Source of the DNA: Onchocerca lupi
Taxonomy: Eukaryota > Nematoda > Chromadorea > Rhabditida > Onchocercidae
Assembly (NCBI GenBank): GCA_028564675.1
Contig: JAOVVO010000043.1
Location: forward strand, 171,795 to 235,794
Direction: 5' to 3'
DNA length: 64,000 nt
Below are positions 36,781 to 47,221 of this stretch, in pieces; the stretch's first letter is position 1, and each line of letters opens with the position of its first letter. A program made the translations under genes and the position numbers. The notes beneath the pieces were generated by a model. The model saw only the letters and a program-made list of their open reading frames with translations, had not been told where the DNA came from and searched no databases.

Positions 36781-38279
36781 GGCGTGTGCTAAGCGACCAC
36801 CGGCTCTCCAAAGATTATCGGTACTAGAAAGAAGCAAGCTCCATTTTTCCTTTTCTTCGATTGTTAAGTTTTGCGATTGTGCTTGTCGGATCAGTATTCT
36901 CTCTGCTATTTCATAGTCCTTCGTTGTTATTTGGTTTCGTCTAAGTGATAGTGATTGTAGCCACTGTAATCTTTTATGGCTAATTTGTTTAATAAATCTG
37001 AGTGCCCATATCGTTGCTCTCAATAATTTTTTATACCTACTGAATCGATGTACTTCAATGAATTGAATCACTGTCCTTTTCTGTGTCGATGTTGGAATTG
37101 TCATGTTGGCGACAACTGCTTTTCCAAATTCATCATTGCCTGGATAAAAATGAAGTGATTTTCGGGCCATTGTGATTTAGGTTCATTTAACCAATATGGT
37201 CCATTCCACCACTGTTTATAATTTCGCAGTTTATATGGTGGAAGTCCTCTAGTCGCTATATCCACTGGATTTTCTTGGCTAGGGACATATCTCAACTTAA
37301 ATCTGGAATTTCTGATCTCTTCTACTCTAATTTGTACGAATCGCGCTAAGAGTTTCGCATAATTCATTATTCAATAAAGGACACATTTTGAGTCTGACCA
37401 CAGTGTTACGGAATAATTTTTTACATGTTCTTGTAACTGTTTTAATACGAATTGTCCGGTCCTTACCCCTATTAATGCAGACAGTAATTCAAGTCTGGAT
37501 ATTGACAACCTTTAATGGGAGCAATTCTGGACTTGGCGAAGATTAAAAATGTCCTTGACCATCCTCCTGGTACAATTTCGGATTTAGACAGCCACAGAGT
37601 ATGCAGTTTGAGATGCATCCGTGAAGACATGGAATTCTGAATATAATGAGGAGTCTATCACATATCTTGGTATTTCGATTACTTTTTCTGGCCATCCTTC
37701 TATTAGTTTCTTCCAATCTTGTTGGTCCATTTCATTTAAAGGTTGGTCCCACATAACCTTTTGCCTCATAGATATTGAATAAATAATTTGAGTCTTACTA
37801 TAACTGGGACCAGATATCCTAGTGGGTCATATTGAGATGCGATGAATCGTAGGATAGTTCTTTTTATAACGAATTTTCTTCTCCACGGTTTGATTGTTAG
37901 ATTTATCCCCTCTTGTTCATGATTCCAATTAAGCCCAAGAAAGTTTTCCTTTCTCGGTTAAGTCACGATATGGGATCATTCTATTGAATTCTTGGTTTCT
38001 GAAAAGAAATTCTTTGATGTTCATCGAGGCTTGTTGAAAAATAATTTTCATCTCTTCATATTTCCGAAAGGCTTCTTCTGTGTCATTTGCAGAGACCGTA
38101 ACATTTTCTACATATAGATTTTGTCGTGTTTCATTTGCTAATGTACTATCAACGTTCTCCAAATGATAGTTGAGCGTTGCTGCCAATAAGAAAGGTGAGG
38201 ATATTATACCAAAGGGAACTCTCTTGAAGCGGTAACACTTTAGGTTCTCGTGATTTACTTCCTTATTGACATCTTTCAC
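36778..38279 (-). pseudogene. BEL/Pao RT-RNase H region, broken
   Basis: Frames at 37929-38279, 37584-37769, 37101-37367 and 36778-37170 together cover RT palm/thumb (FKRVPFGIISSPFLLAATL), the linker before RNase H (IEIPRYVI ... HVFTDASQTAYSVAV), the RNase H tail (RFVQIRVEEIRN ... PVDIATRGLPPY) and the region before integrase. The polymerase box that should read YVDD/YVDN reads YVEN here (NLYVENVTVSAND), losing the first catalytic Asp. Gaps between frames contain stops. The enzyme is dead. Confidence 0.8.
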
Positions 38280-38320
38280 CCAGAGGAATCGCGTACAATT
38301 TCTTTCCTCTTCTTGTAATC

Positions 38321-39574
38321 CTATTTGTAGAATGCCTTCTCTATGTCGGCAGTTATTATAACGTTCATCGCTCGGAAGCGTAATAATACTCCAACTAGAT
38401 CCGGTAGGATTACTGGGCCTCGATACAGAACTTCATTGAGGCTCTTGAATCCTCGTTTGTGTGTTGAGGCGTCATATACGATTCTTAACTGGGTCGTGGT
38501 TTTGTCAGGAGTTGTTACTTCATGGTGGGGTAGGTAATGTACTACGCCCCTTTCGTCATCAGGAGGTACTTCTTCAATTACTCCGTTTAATAGTTGATCT
38601 TTTAGTGTAGTGTCGTATGTGAGAAGAAGCGAAGAGGATCGTAAGCGTCTCACCAGATTCTTTAGACGTCTAATACATAAGCTATAATTATCGCTCAATT
38701 TTGTTTTTGAGTTTTTCCACGGCCAACATACCTGATATCTCCCGTCGAGCTTAATAATTGTCTGTTTAAAGTGATTCATCGCTTGTTCATCATCGTTATC
38801 TGTGCGGGACTCTTGTATGCCGATCATTTCCAATTTCCAGAAATTTTCTAAATCCAAATTTGGATTTGTACATGCTGAGCACATTATAGGTGAGGGGTGA
38901 CTTTTGGAATTGCAAAGTCTATCAATATAACCGCTTCCTACTATCATGGGACCCACTTTTGATTGTAGCAAAGTATGCCCAGAGTGTAATTTCCGTTTAT
39001 CTTGTAAATCGATAAACTTGAAAAAATAATCGGCACCGATCAGTATGTCGGGCTCCTTCCTATAGCTCATTAAATCTTCAAATTCTTCGTTATTAGGTAT
39101 GTCGACTACCTGCAGTTCCTGAGTTAAATATTCTACTACATGCCCGTTGATCGTTATGATTTCCTTGATCGTTATGATTTGCTTGTCCTCTGTTTGTACG
39201 TTCACTCGTGCGTCAGCAGTGGGACATTGTATTGGAATCTTTGTATCAAATGGGGCTACCAACATAGTTCGGGGTTCCGACTCTATGAGTTTTAGTTGGC
39301 TTGACAATTTTTTTGAAATAAAAGACGTTTGTGAACCTATATCAAATAATGCTAAGGTTCTTTGTTGTCTTTGCGGATGTTTTGGATTCATGACCTTTAT
39401 CTCTTTACATAAGATTAAAGTCTCTTGTGGTGTATCAGTTTGAGTCATACCTGTTGAGTGGTACAGGAAGGTCGGAATATCTGTACTTAATTGTGTTAGC
39501 TCTTGCTTTCTCGGAAGGGTTGTAATGTTTGAGGGTGAAGTGCTTCTTTTGTCGCATAGGGCACTGTGATGCAA
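38321..39574 (-). pseudogene. BEL/Pao aspartic protease and N-terminal RT, 417 codons
   Basis: Retroviral-type protease motif ALFDIGSQTSFIS (the central DxG reads D-I-G instead of the usual DSG/DTG), then PDILIGADYFFKF, HTLLQSKVGPMIVG, and the RT entry YDASTHKRGFKSLNEVLYRG ... VIITADIEKAF. The frame is lost just after IEKAF, and RT continues in another frame at 38279. It directly follows the nucleocapsid ORF. Confidence 0.8.
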
Positions 39575-39583
39575 GCCCTTACA

Positions 39584-39907
39584 CTAAAAGCATTTTTTCT
39601 TAGCTCTGCATAACTCTGTTTTATGACTATCCTTGAAGCAAACTGCACATTTCTTCAATGATTTGAGGCGCTCCATTCGGCTCTTAACCGTAGGAAAGAC
39701 ATCACACTCGCTATCCCAGTGATCTCGAGTGCAAAATATGAAGGTCTTTTTCTGGTTGTTGAGGTTTGCGGTCCTTTTAGTTTGTTTGAAGTGTTGAAAG
39801 TGCAGAAGTTTCGTCAGGCTTGTAATATTGTTTTCGTTCCCCTTCCTTGTGGGTTTGTTGTCAACTTGAGAGATTGAACGTCGTCCAAGATTCACTTGTT
39901 GATTCAC
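39584..39907 (-). pseudogene. BEL/Pao nucleocapsid-like Cys-rich ORF
   Basis: 107 codons, basic, with Cys/His clusters of the BEL zinc-knuckle type: FCTRDHWDSEC and CAVCFKDSHKTELC. It lies between gag and protease in adjacent frames (stops at 39907/39909 and 39584/39574 separate them), so a single gag-pol ORF has been broken at both ends. Confidence 0.75.
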
Positions 39908-39908
39908 T

Positions 39909-40529
39909 TCAATCCGATAGGAAATTTCTTAATTTCTGTATCGTCCAAGGCTTGTCTAATTTCCGTTGAGTGTATACCTTATTAAGGACCCAGGGTGACA
40001 ACTTACTTTCTATCATGGTTTCGGTACTTGGATTCTCTAGGTTGTCTCCTAAAGCCTCCAATTGTCGTAGCACCCGTTCGATATTCTCAATAGTTGTCAT
40101 CCATTCCTTCTCATTGTATTTGAGAGTTTGAAGTTCTTTGTATAATCTCGAAGATATTATGGAGGGGTCTCCATATTTGTTTTTGAGTAATCGTCTTATA
40201 ATTGAATAGTTTTCGGGCGCAATTTCATATCCTGACACTGCTTGTAACGCTTCTTTTCTGAGACTCGAGTATAGATAGTTCAATTTCTGATTGTCAGGGA
40301 TTGCTTGTGAATGGACAGCAGCATCGAAGCTGCTCCAAAATTGTCTCCATTGTCTAGAGTCTCCATCAAAGGTAGGTAATGGTAATTGTGGAAGCTGGAC
40401 GGTTTGGTTGGGAGGAAAAGTCATCTCTTTTTGTTCCTTTCTTACTCCCTTTAACAGTTTTTCAAGCTTCTGCTCGGTTTCGTTCTTGTGCCTCGTGAGG
40501 GTTATCATTGCTTCCTGCCCCTCATGCAT
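39909..40529 (-). CDS. BEL/Pao Gag (capsid region), 206 codons
   Basis: Open frame matching the gag core fragment also present in the 22.6-22.9 kb relic (EIAPENYSIIRRLLKNKYG here versus APDNYDVVRKILKEKYG there; both continue to a TIEN/TIET..ER motif). It begins with a charged coiled-coil stretch (TRHKNETEQKLEKLLKGV) and contains LPTFDGDSRQWRQFWSSF, typical of the BEL/Pao gag family (DUF1759). The N-terminus may extend to about 40569, where an acceptor-like TTAATCAG sits. Confidence 0.8.
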   Translation of the reverse strand: MHEGQEAMITLTRHKNETEQKLEKLLKGVRKEQKEMTFPPNQTVQLPQLPLPTFDGDSRQWRQFWSSFDAAVHSQAIPDNQKLNYLYSSLRKEALQAVSGYEIAPENYSIIRRLLKNKYGDPSIISSRLYKELQTLKYNEKEWMTTIENIERVLRQLEALGDNLENPSTETMIESKLSPWVLNKVYTQRKLDKPWTIQKLRNFLSD

Positions 40530-40569
40530 TATTCGAAACAGTCCTTGTTCCCCATCAAGGACTGATTAA

Positions 40570-43027
40570 CGAAAATTTTTTCTTCTTCATCCCTCTTTTT
40601 TGTGGTGCACAATATTCTGCTTCTTTCTAAAATCATTCTCACAACTAAAAAGCAAATCACTCCGAAAAGAGTTAGAAAATGATTTTAAGTATTTTTTAAT
40701 TAATGTTGTTCACTATTGACAATAATACCAAGGTTTGTAAATCCTCAGTTATGTGGATGTTTCAGCACACGCCAATTTATATAAGAACCTTCTTTATCCA
40801 TTTCTAGGGCACGATCTATGAACTTTTCCTCCAATGAATGAAGATATAAAGTGCCAATACAAAAAGAAATATCGCTAAAATTCAATCAGTTATTAATCTT
40901 AAAATAAACTGACATCCTATTTGAAGCAGTCGGAAAAAAATTAAAACGAAATTACAATATCCATATTGTGTTGTTCAGCGTTCTAAATAAAGCAAGTTTA
41001 AATATAGCTTCAAAATATATCAATATACCGTAATGCACTTATTTTCCGTTCATATTAACAGATAAATACTCAACAATTAATGGTAAAAAAAATGGAACTC
41101 CTGTCAATCAAATATTTCCATTATATATCCCTGCATTTTGCGGACTAATTAGCAAATTGCAAAAAATGTAAGAATAAAAGTGGATAAGTAAACATTTTGA
41201 ATAAGCTCCTCAACAAAATGATTCGTTTCTGCAGCAGTGAATTCGATGAAATAAAAACACAATTAGGTGAATTGAGAATCACAAACAGTAAAAAAATGTT
41301 CATAAGCATAAGTCATTTCTTTAGAGTTAATAATTAATAATAACTAATATACCTGCAGACTGGAACTTTTCGGAGAAGATTCTCGAATTGCAAAATAAAA
41401 AGCGTTTACGAATTTAGAAATCGATTAATAATCATAGTTTATGATGATCTTGAGTTTGTCGATAAGATTTAGCAAAGTAAAATTAATCTTTTCGATAAGC
41501 AATTAAGGGTGAATCCATCAAGAAAAATTCCATTTTGTTCGTAAGAAAGTATTTCAGCAGCACTGGTACTCTTATTTGACATCTTAAGTGATGCTTGTTG
41601 AATATTGAGATGATATTGATCAAGCAGATTGTCTAGACAAATTTCTTATCAAGACGAATCCGTAAAGAGGCATCATTAGCTTATTTCAATCCATCCATTC
41701 TTTGCTGATTCATGACATTTGGATCTGTGAAATGACGACCCTAAAAGAAGTCATATAAAACGTAAATATGTTAAATGTATAACTGGATAAGTGAAGAAAT
41801 AGACCTATAGCGAAGCATAGAAAATAGGACATGGAAGTGTAAGAACTGCAAATATAATTCATATAATTTTCCCTACATACAATGCGCTATAATTCCTTCC
41901 GGATTAAATGTTTCACTGAGATTTAAGTGAAGTCTGTAATCCGTGAAGTCATTGAGATTCATATGAAATCTATTCTATCTAAAGAAATAAACATCTAAAA
42001 TGAATTTGAGCTTTTCATGCATCTGCAAACAATGAGAACTGCGGTTGCGAGAATGAGAAGCACGTCACTGAATTAAAAGACAATCAATAACGAAATAAAA
42101 CGAAAATTTCATCTCCTTATTGTATTAGTGCGTTTTTGGTACTAAACGGACGATGGTTCTAGAAGAAACCTATTCCATCTGAAGAAATAAACTTATAATA
42201 AATCCCTCACTTTTTTACTGATGAGATCAACTATTTAGACTTATATAAAGTATAACGCACGATCTTCAAATTCTTCTAGCACAGAATGGTCAGCATCTCT
42301 TTGAAAATACACAGAAACTTTTTCGATGACACCATAAAAGTATGATTATGATTTTTTGATTTGTTTTCTTTTGCAACGAATCTTTTATCATTCCCAAATC
42401 TACTAAATCTTGAACTTTTCACCGAGATTAGTTCTCCTTACCAGCATTACTTCTGATTTTTAATTTGAAAATATTCTTTCTTGTCTTCTATTTCTAGGGA
42501 AGAATCCAAAAGAATTAAAAAAAAACAATGAATACACATTCGATACAATTGGATTTTTGACTGCGGATAATATGGATACTGAACGAATGAACTATGCTTG
42601 ATTTCATATGAAAAGCATGGTTTATTCGCAAAAATTACATTATTTCTGCTAAGCTTGACAAAGCTTTGATGTATAATGTTATTTTGAATTTAATTTTACA
42701 TAATGAAGAAAAATGAACACCAAAAACAAGTCTGACATGGTTTTTTCTTACTCCCTCTGCACCATTTTCTCGAACTCAGAACAAAAAATCGCAGCAATTT
42801 TTTTTTTAAGATTACGGGATTCAAACATATCTTATCAGTTTTAAGTAGATCAAATCAGAAAAAACGCAAAAGTGCTTTCTTGAAAGCGCTTTCTGCTGCA
42901 AGTACTTTCCACAATTCAAGTTTTCAGAATTCAGTGATCGTGAAAGAAAATATCCGGAAATCAGCTTGAATAATTATCGAAAAATATTTACATCAAAGAT
43001 TTGCTAGTTTGATAATGTTCCATTATT
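40570..43027. other. Gene-poor region right of the BEL element
   Basis: About 2.5 kb, very AT-rich. I looked for a 5' LTR matching 33091-33768 and saw none. No coding region with splice support on either strand. Confidence 0.55.
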
Positions 43028-43692
43028 TTAAGAAGTTCCATAAAGCTTCCTGATACCCAGAACATCGTCTTCGCCGAGTTCAAAAACTTTTTTGAATTGA
43101 TCGCTGTAAGAAAAATGTATTTAATATGTATTTTTGAATTTGCTTCTAAAGTAAAAGAAACCAAAAATTTTAAATTATTCAACCTGTAATATGGATGCAT
43201 GATAGCTTTTGGGTCTTTGGAATGTCTAAGTCCAAGTGCATGTCCAATTTCATGAAGGGCAACCTAAAAAGAAAGCGCGATGTAGAAGATTTTGCTTATC
43301 AAGATTTGAAATTTCAAACTGAGATTTAAATAAGGAAATAGAAGAGATTGCTTCTTTCTTTTTTTACAGTTGGTGATATTTAAAGTTGAGACTAACGCAG
43401 CAGTAAAAGAAGGAAACGAACATATCGAAGATCAAGCCCATTACGTCCGTCGATCGACCAATATTCAGAACCATCGAAGTGGATGATACCATCCAACGGA
43501 TATCCTGAATGAGCTACGATACCACCAAATCCATCGAAGGATTCCTTATCACCGTGAGCATATTTAGCAAATAGAACATCAAAATTTGCATTAGAACTTC
43601 CTATGGTTCGATCTAACGGAGAGAGATCTTTGAATACAAGAGCGCCTCCTGATGAATTTGACCATTTCTCGAAAGCCTGCCGTAGAATATTC
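43028..43692 (-). CDS. Matrix metalloprotease (matrixin) catalytic domain, no hemopexin
   Basis: Zinc endopeptidase of the extracellular matrix. Three exons, 43422-43692, 43184-43263 and 43028-43103, join in phase: NILRQAFEKWSN, ANFDVLFAKYAHGDKESFDGFGG-type Ca/structural Zn loop, IIHFDGSEYW, then the catalytic HEIGHALGLRH with Met-turn MHPYY and the closing DDVLGIRKLYG followed at once by TCT-TAA. The protein therefore ends at the catalytic domain, a matrilysin-like minimal MMP. The first listed exon begins in phase 2-to-1 behind TTTTTCAAG, so at least one coding exon lies upstream. Two compatible candidates are listed separately (44827-44885, 45813-45852). No cysteine-switch (PRCGxPD) propeptide was found. 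Confidence 0.88.
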
Positions 43693-44826
43693 CTTGAAAA
43701 ATGAGAATAGATTTCACAAAAGCTCAATTATGCTTAAGTAATAGCAAAGTTGACAGATCCACAGATAACGAAGCCGTGAAATGAAACTATGATTAAAATC
43801 TAAAATTTTAAGAATAGAAATTCATAAGTTGAACAAATGTTTTTTACGAAAAAAAAAAAAAAAAACGATATAATTAACGCATGGAGAACGAAAGAAGTTA
43901 GAAGAGAGAACGAGAGAAGTTTTTTCACGATTAATTAACTGAAAGATTCATGTTTGGATGACAATTTGTACGGTAATAATAGAATGAAGTAGACAGCAGA
44001 AAACAAACTTTACAATCGCAAATTTCTGATCGCTTTTGAAAAGACGGAATGGATCTCGAAATGACCAAGATAGTGTCCCAGTGTACCATTTATGTGTGTT
44101 TAATACTGAAATAGTCTATTTAATTGAATCAAGAAAAATAAAAAATTAAAATTTATTTTCTCGATCTCTCAGATAGCTAACATACTTCGATACTAAAGAA
44201 TCGCTTTTGAATGCATTAAAACTAAATATGTTATTAATTTCGTATTTTTAGGATTCACCAAGCTCAAAAACTTTTGAATAATAAATCAATGCAGTAAAAA
44301 GAGAAAGTTCGAAATGATCGAAATGGATCTATTGCGTGATTTCGACATGTTGAAAATTCGTTAATATTTATCATAAATTTCAGTAATATTCATAAATAAC
44401 AAATCTTTAGCATCAATTCACCATATCGTTTTTTCAGTCTGGGTTGTAAAAATCCAAATGTAACTTTATTGCAGATTCTTTCATTCTTATATGAAGTTGA
44501 TTTTCTTAGGCGTGAAACTGAATCCCTATAAAAAAAAATGCAGTTTTTCAACAATTTCAAAAATAGCTACGTTTTTTTTTATTCCATCATCGTATGACAA
44601 GTTAGTCAAATTAAAGTCATGAAATAATTTAGAATACCTAATGCATTAGAACATGCAACATCCATGTTTAAATTGAATTGTTTCTGATAATAACGTCGAA
44701 CGCAAGATTTTTTAGATATAACAAACATGGATTTTTGTACCTAGTAAATTTCGTTATCTAAAAAATAAGTCCTTAAATTCTGTTTTTGCGACTAATTTTT
44801 ATCTCGCATATCAAAAAGATGCTTAC

Positions 44827-44885
44827 AGAATGAATGCTGATGAAGAAATCGTCAGAGTGAACAAAAGAAACGATAAACTAAGCAT
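44827..44885 (-). other. Candidate signal-peptide exon of the matrixin
   Basis: ATG at 44885 opens MLSLSFLLFTLTISSSAFI and runs into a good donor (CT/GTAAGC) in phase 2, which matches the acceptor phase of the catalytic exon at 43692. The peptide has the hydrophobic core and small residues of a secretion signal. Joined directly it would give an enzyme with neither propeptide nor first beta-strand, so a further exon may be missing. Confidence 0.45.
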
Positions 44886-45812
44886 CAGTGGTCCACTGTG
44901 AAAGTACTGATAACTAAGACCGCGTGATGAACTGCAAATGTGTCGTTTATCTAACGACTTTCCTTCCCTTTGCAAATCGATGTCCGAATTTGAGGATGAC
45001 CTCATATCGACACAATTCAGCGATCGGACATACAACACATGAATGAATGGACAGATGGATGTGCTACTTATCATCTAACTTCTGTATTTGTACTATGCCA
45101 ATATCATTGGAATCAAAAGATTTTGTAAATATTGTTTAGAGAACCGACTCCAGTTATGAAGAGATCGGTTTGTTTGCTCGTCTGTATGTTTCATTCTTAT
45201 GAAATTTTCTTGTATCTAGCAATAAGCATGCTAAAAAATCTTGACTATTTTTAGTTGTTGAAAAACTTTTTACTATATTTTATCTAAGGTTTATTCCCCT
45301 GAAACAAAAAATTACGAAACCGAATCACCTATACAATGAAAATTAAAAAACAAATGAAGTATCTTAATTGAACGATTATAGGAATAAAACGAGATATATC
45401 TGCTTGTTATTGTGCGTTTCTTTCTTCATTCACTACTGAAATTAATTCTGACATCAAAGCGCGATTGGAACAAATGTCAAGATAAATAGTAATGTAACCT
45501 CAACTGCATTATTTCACGTAGTATTACCAGGTTTTGTTATGAAGATTGGCATCAAAGATATACAGTATGATAAAATTAGATCGATGGCGTTCTGCGATAT
45601 TTGAAAAGTTATCTTACAGTTTTATAAGCACTAAATGAAACTCAAACAATATGTTTTGTCAAATGTTGGTATGAATTTTTAGCATTTCATCAACTTGATA
45701 TTTATCTGTTTAATGACTTTAGTTTAACATTCAAAGATCACAATGCTAAAATCAGGAATCTACAATTCCTGAAAATATAAAGGATAACTAGAAATTTCTA
45801 GAAAATGCAAAC

Positions 45813-45852
45813 CTTGACGATATCGTTGAATCAGTCACGATCTGAGTGTAAC
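45813..45852 (-). other. Candidate upstream matrixin exon (first beta-strand)
   Basis: A 40-nt segment bounded by TTTCCAG and AAG/GTTTGC encodes YTQIVTDSTISSR; its phase 2 end joins the catalytic exon to give SRNILRQAFEKW, similar to the start of MMP catalytic domains. It lies only 126 bp after the stop of the 113-aa gene upstream. No ATG is in this exon. It could be a decoy. Confidence 0.4.
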
Positions 45853-45978
45853 CTGGAAAGAATCAAATTACTTCTAGGAGAAACCAAACAGCATTCTCAA
45901 ACGACTTGTCTCGAGCTCTCTTGAAATGCAGAATGACTGATAATTTTGATTCCTGTATTTTTTTTTTCACGGACACTA

Positions 45979-47221
45979 TTAGACTTGAAAGTTTCTTTTA
46001 CTTTCTTTACTAGGTGAATCGATTATTACTGCCAATGATTTTTTCCATTCTGCTCCTTCATTTGCTGCGATTAAAAGCTTATTAGCTAATTGTTCATTTG
46101 TTGCTGCAAAAAATAAAAGTAAAATTTGATTAATAGACAAAGGAGTAAGAAGAGTGAGAAAGAAGAAAATCTTTAGAGCTCACAAAGAACGATTCATTAA
46201 AAAAAAATAATTTCAAAGCCACTTAATTGCATAAATGTTCAGTTCAAATCCAAATATATAAATATATTTTCTGAGTTTCTTTGGACCCAGAAATTCATTA
46301 ATAGTCCTTTTTTATGATTTTCTCTGCATTATCTCAAAATCTTTGAAAATGATATGGCTATAGTAATTTATTTATTTTATTTTTTACCAATTTTGTTTTG
46401 AATCTTAAAATTTAAAAAAAATTTCCGAGAGAATGCGGAGTAAGACCATAAGAAAGGATCACTAATGAATTTCTGGGTCTAGATAGAAGCTCAGCAGTAC
46501 TTAAGTAAAGAACTATTTTTGACTCACTACAACAAAATTTGCTCCTGTTCGAAAACAATTTTCCTTTAGAGAATTCTGAAGGATGCTTAGTTAAAAATCC
46601 GAGGATAGACTTTTGACTCAATATTCAAAAAGTATATCCTAATAGTGGACCAAAAAATTACTCATATATTGCCGCTTGAGCAAATCTTCTTCTAACAGTT
46701 TCCTTGAGTAGTTTAATGAATTGGATGAAACAAGAGATGCTGGAAATGATGACGATTTCAGTATTTTCATTGATTTCTGTAATATCGAATTTTGAGAAAA
46801 TGTGGAATTTCCAATTTTTTAAAATTTAATGTTAAATTATCATAAATGTGTTAGCACAATCGAAAACATTTACCTCATCAAATATCTCTTCACGATGATT
46901 TCTTCCTCTACTTCCTTCACTGGACGACGAAAGTTGTACGACGACTTCCTTGTTCGTTCTTGAATGTTTTTCGATAAGAGTTGAAAGAAAATAACTTTTG
47001 TGATTATGGCATTAATCTCAAATATATTTATCTTGAATTTCAAATAAATGAATCTTATTCTTGAGCCCGATTTTTCCTTCTCAAAGAAATAATTGATATA
47101 TTCGGACAAATAAAAAAAAGGAAAGACAACCTTCCTCTTCTTTGGCTTGTTTTCCCTGAACGATTTCTTCTAAATTTATTGGAACTTTCCATAATAATCC
47201 CCGCTGGGCCGTACTGTTCAT
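45979..47221 (-). CDS. Unrecognised 113-aa protein
   Basis: Four exons (47131-47221, 46874-46958, 46662-46702, 45979-46103) join through all three phases without a stop to exactly 342 nt, which makes the model convincing although I do not recognise the family. The protein starts MNSTAQRGLLWKVPINLEEI, is highly charged (EEEERTRKSSYNFRRPVKEVEEE), then predicts continuous helix (YLMRKLLEEDLLKRQYM, NEQLANKLLIAANEGAEW) and ends SPSKESKRNFQV. There is no signal peptide or membrane segment. It could be a small organellar or complex-associated factor. The matrixin lies downstream on the same strand. Confidence 0.75.

Larger units (their letters stand above)
33091..40569 (-). mobile_element. BEL/Pao LTR retrotransposon with envelope-like ORF
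   Basis: Sense strand is minus. From 5' (right) to 3' (left): gag (39909-40529), nucleocapsid-like Cys-rich ORF (39584-39907), protease plus start of RT (38321-39574), RT/RNase H in several frames (about 36780-38280), integrase (35540-36550), envelope-like ORF (33968-35224), then a candidate 3' LTR. The protein order with integrase after RNase H and the pol sequence motifs are those of BEL/Pao. Gag, protease, integrase core and env frames are long, so the insertion is fairly young, but pol carries stops and frameshifts and no 5' LTR was found to the right of 40569, so it is probably not autonomous. Confidence 0.85.

Noticed and set aside
39147..39443. 98-codon plus-strand frame inside the BEL element
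   Set aside because: Antisense shadow of the protease/RT ORF.
44380..44520. Minus-strand segment reading FGFLQPRLKKRYGELML, resembling a furin-type site before a protease
   Set aside because: Considered as a matrixin propeptide exon, but no donor in the required phase exists and there is no cysteine-switch motif.
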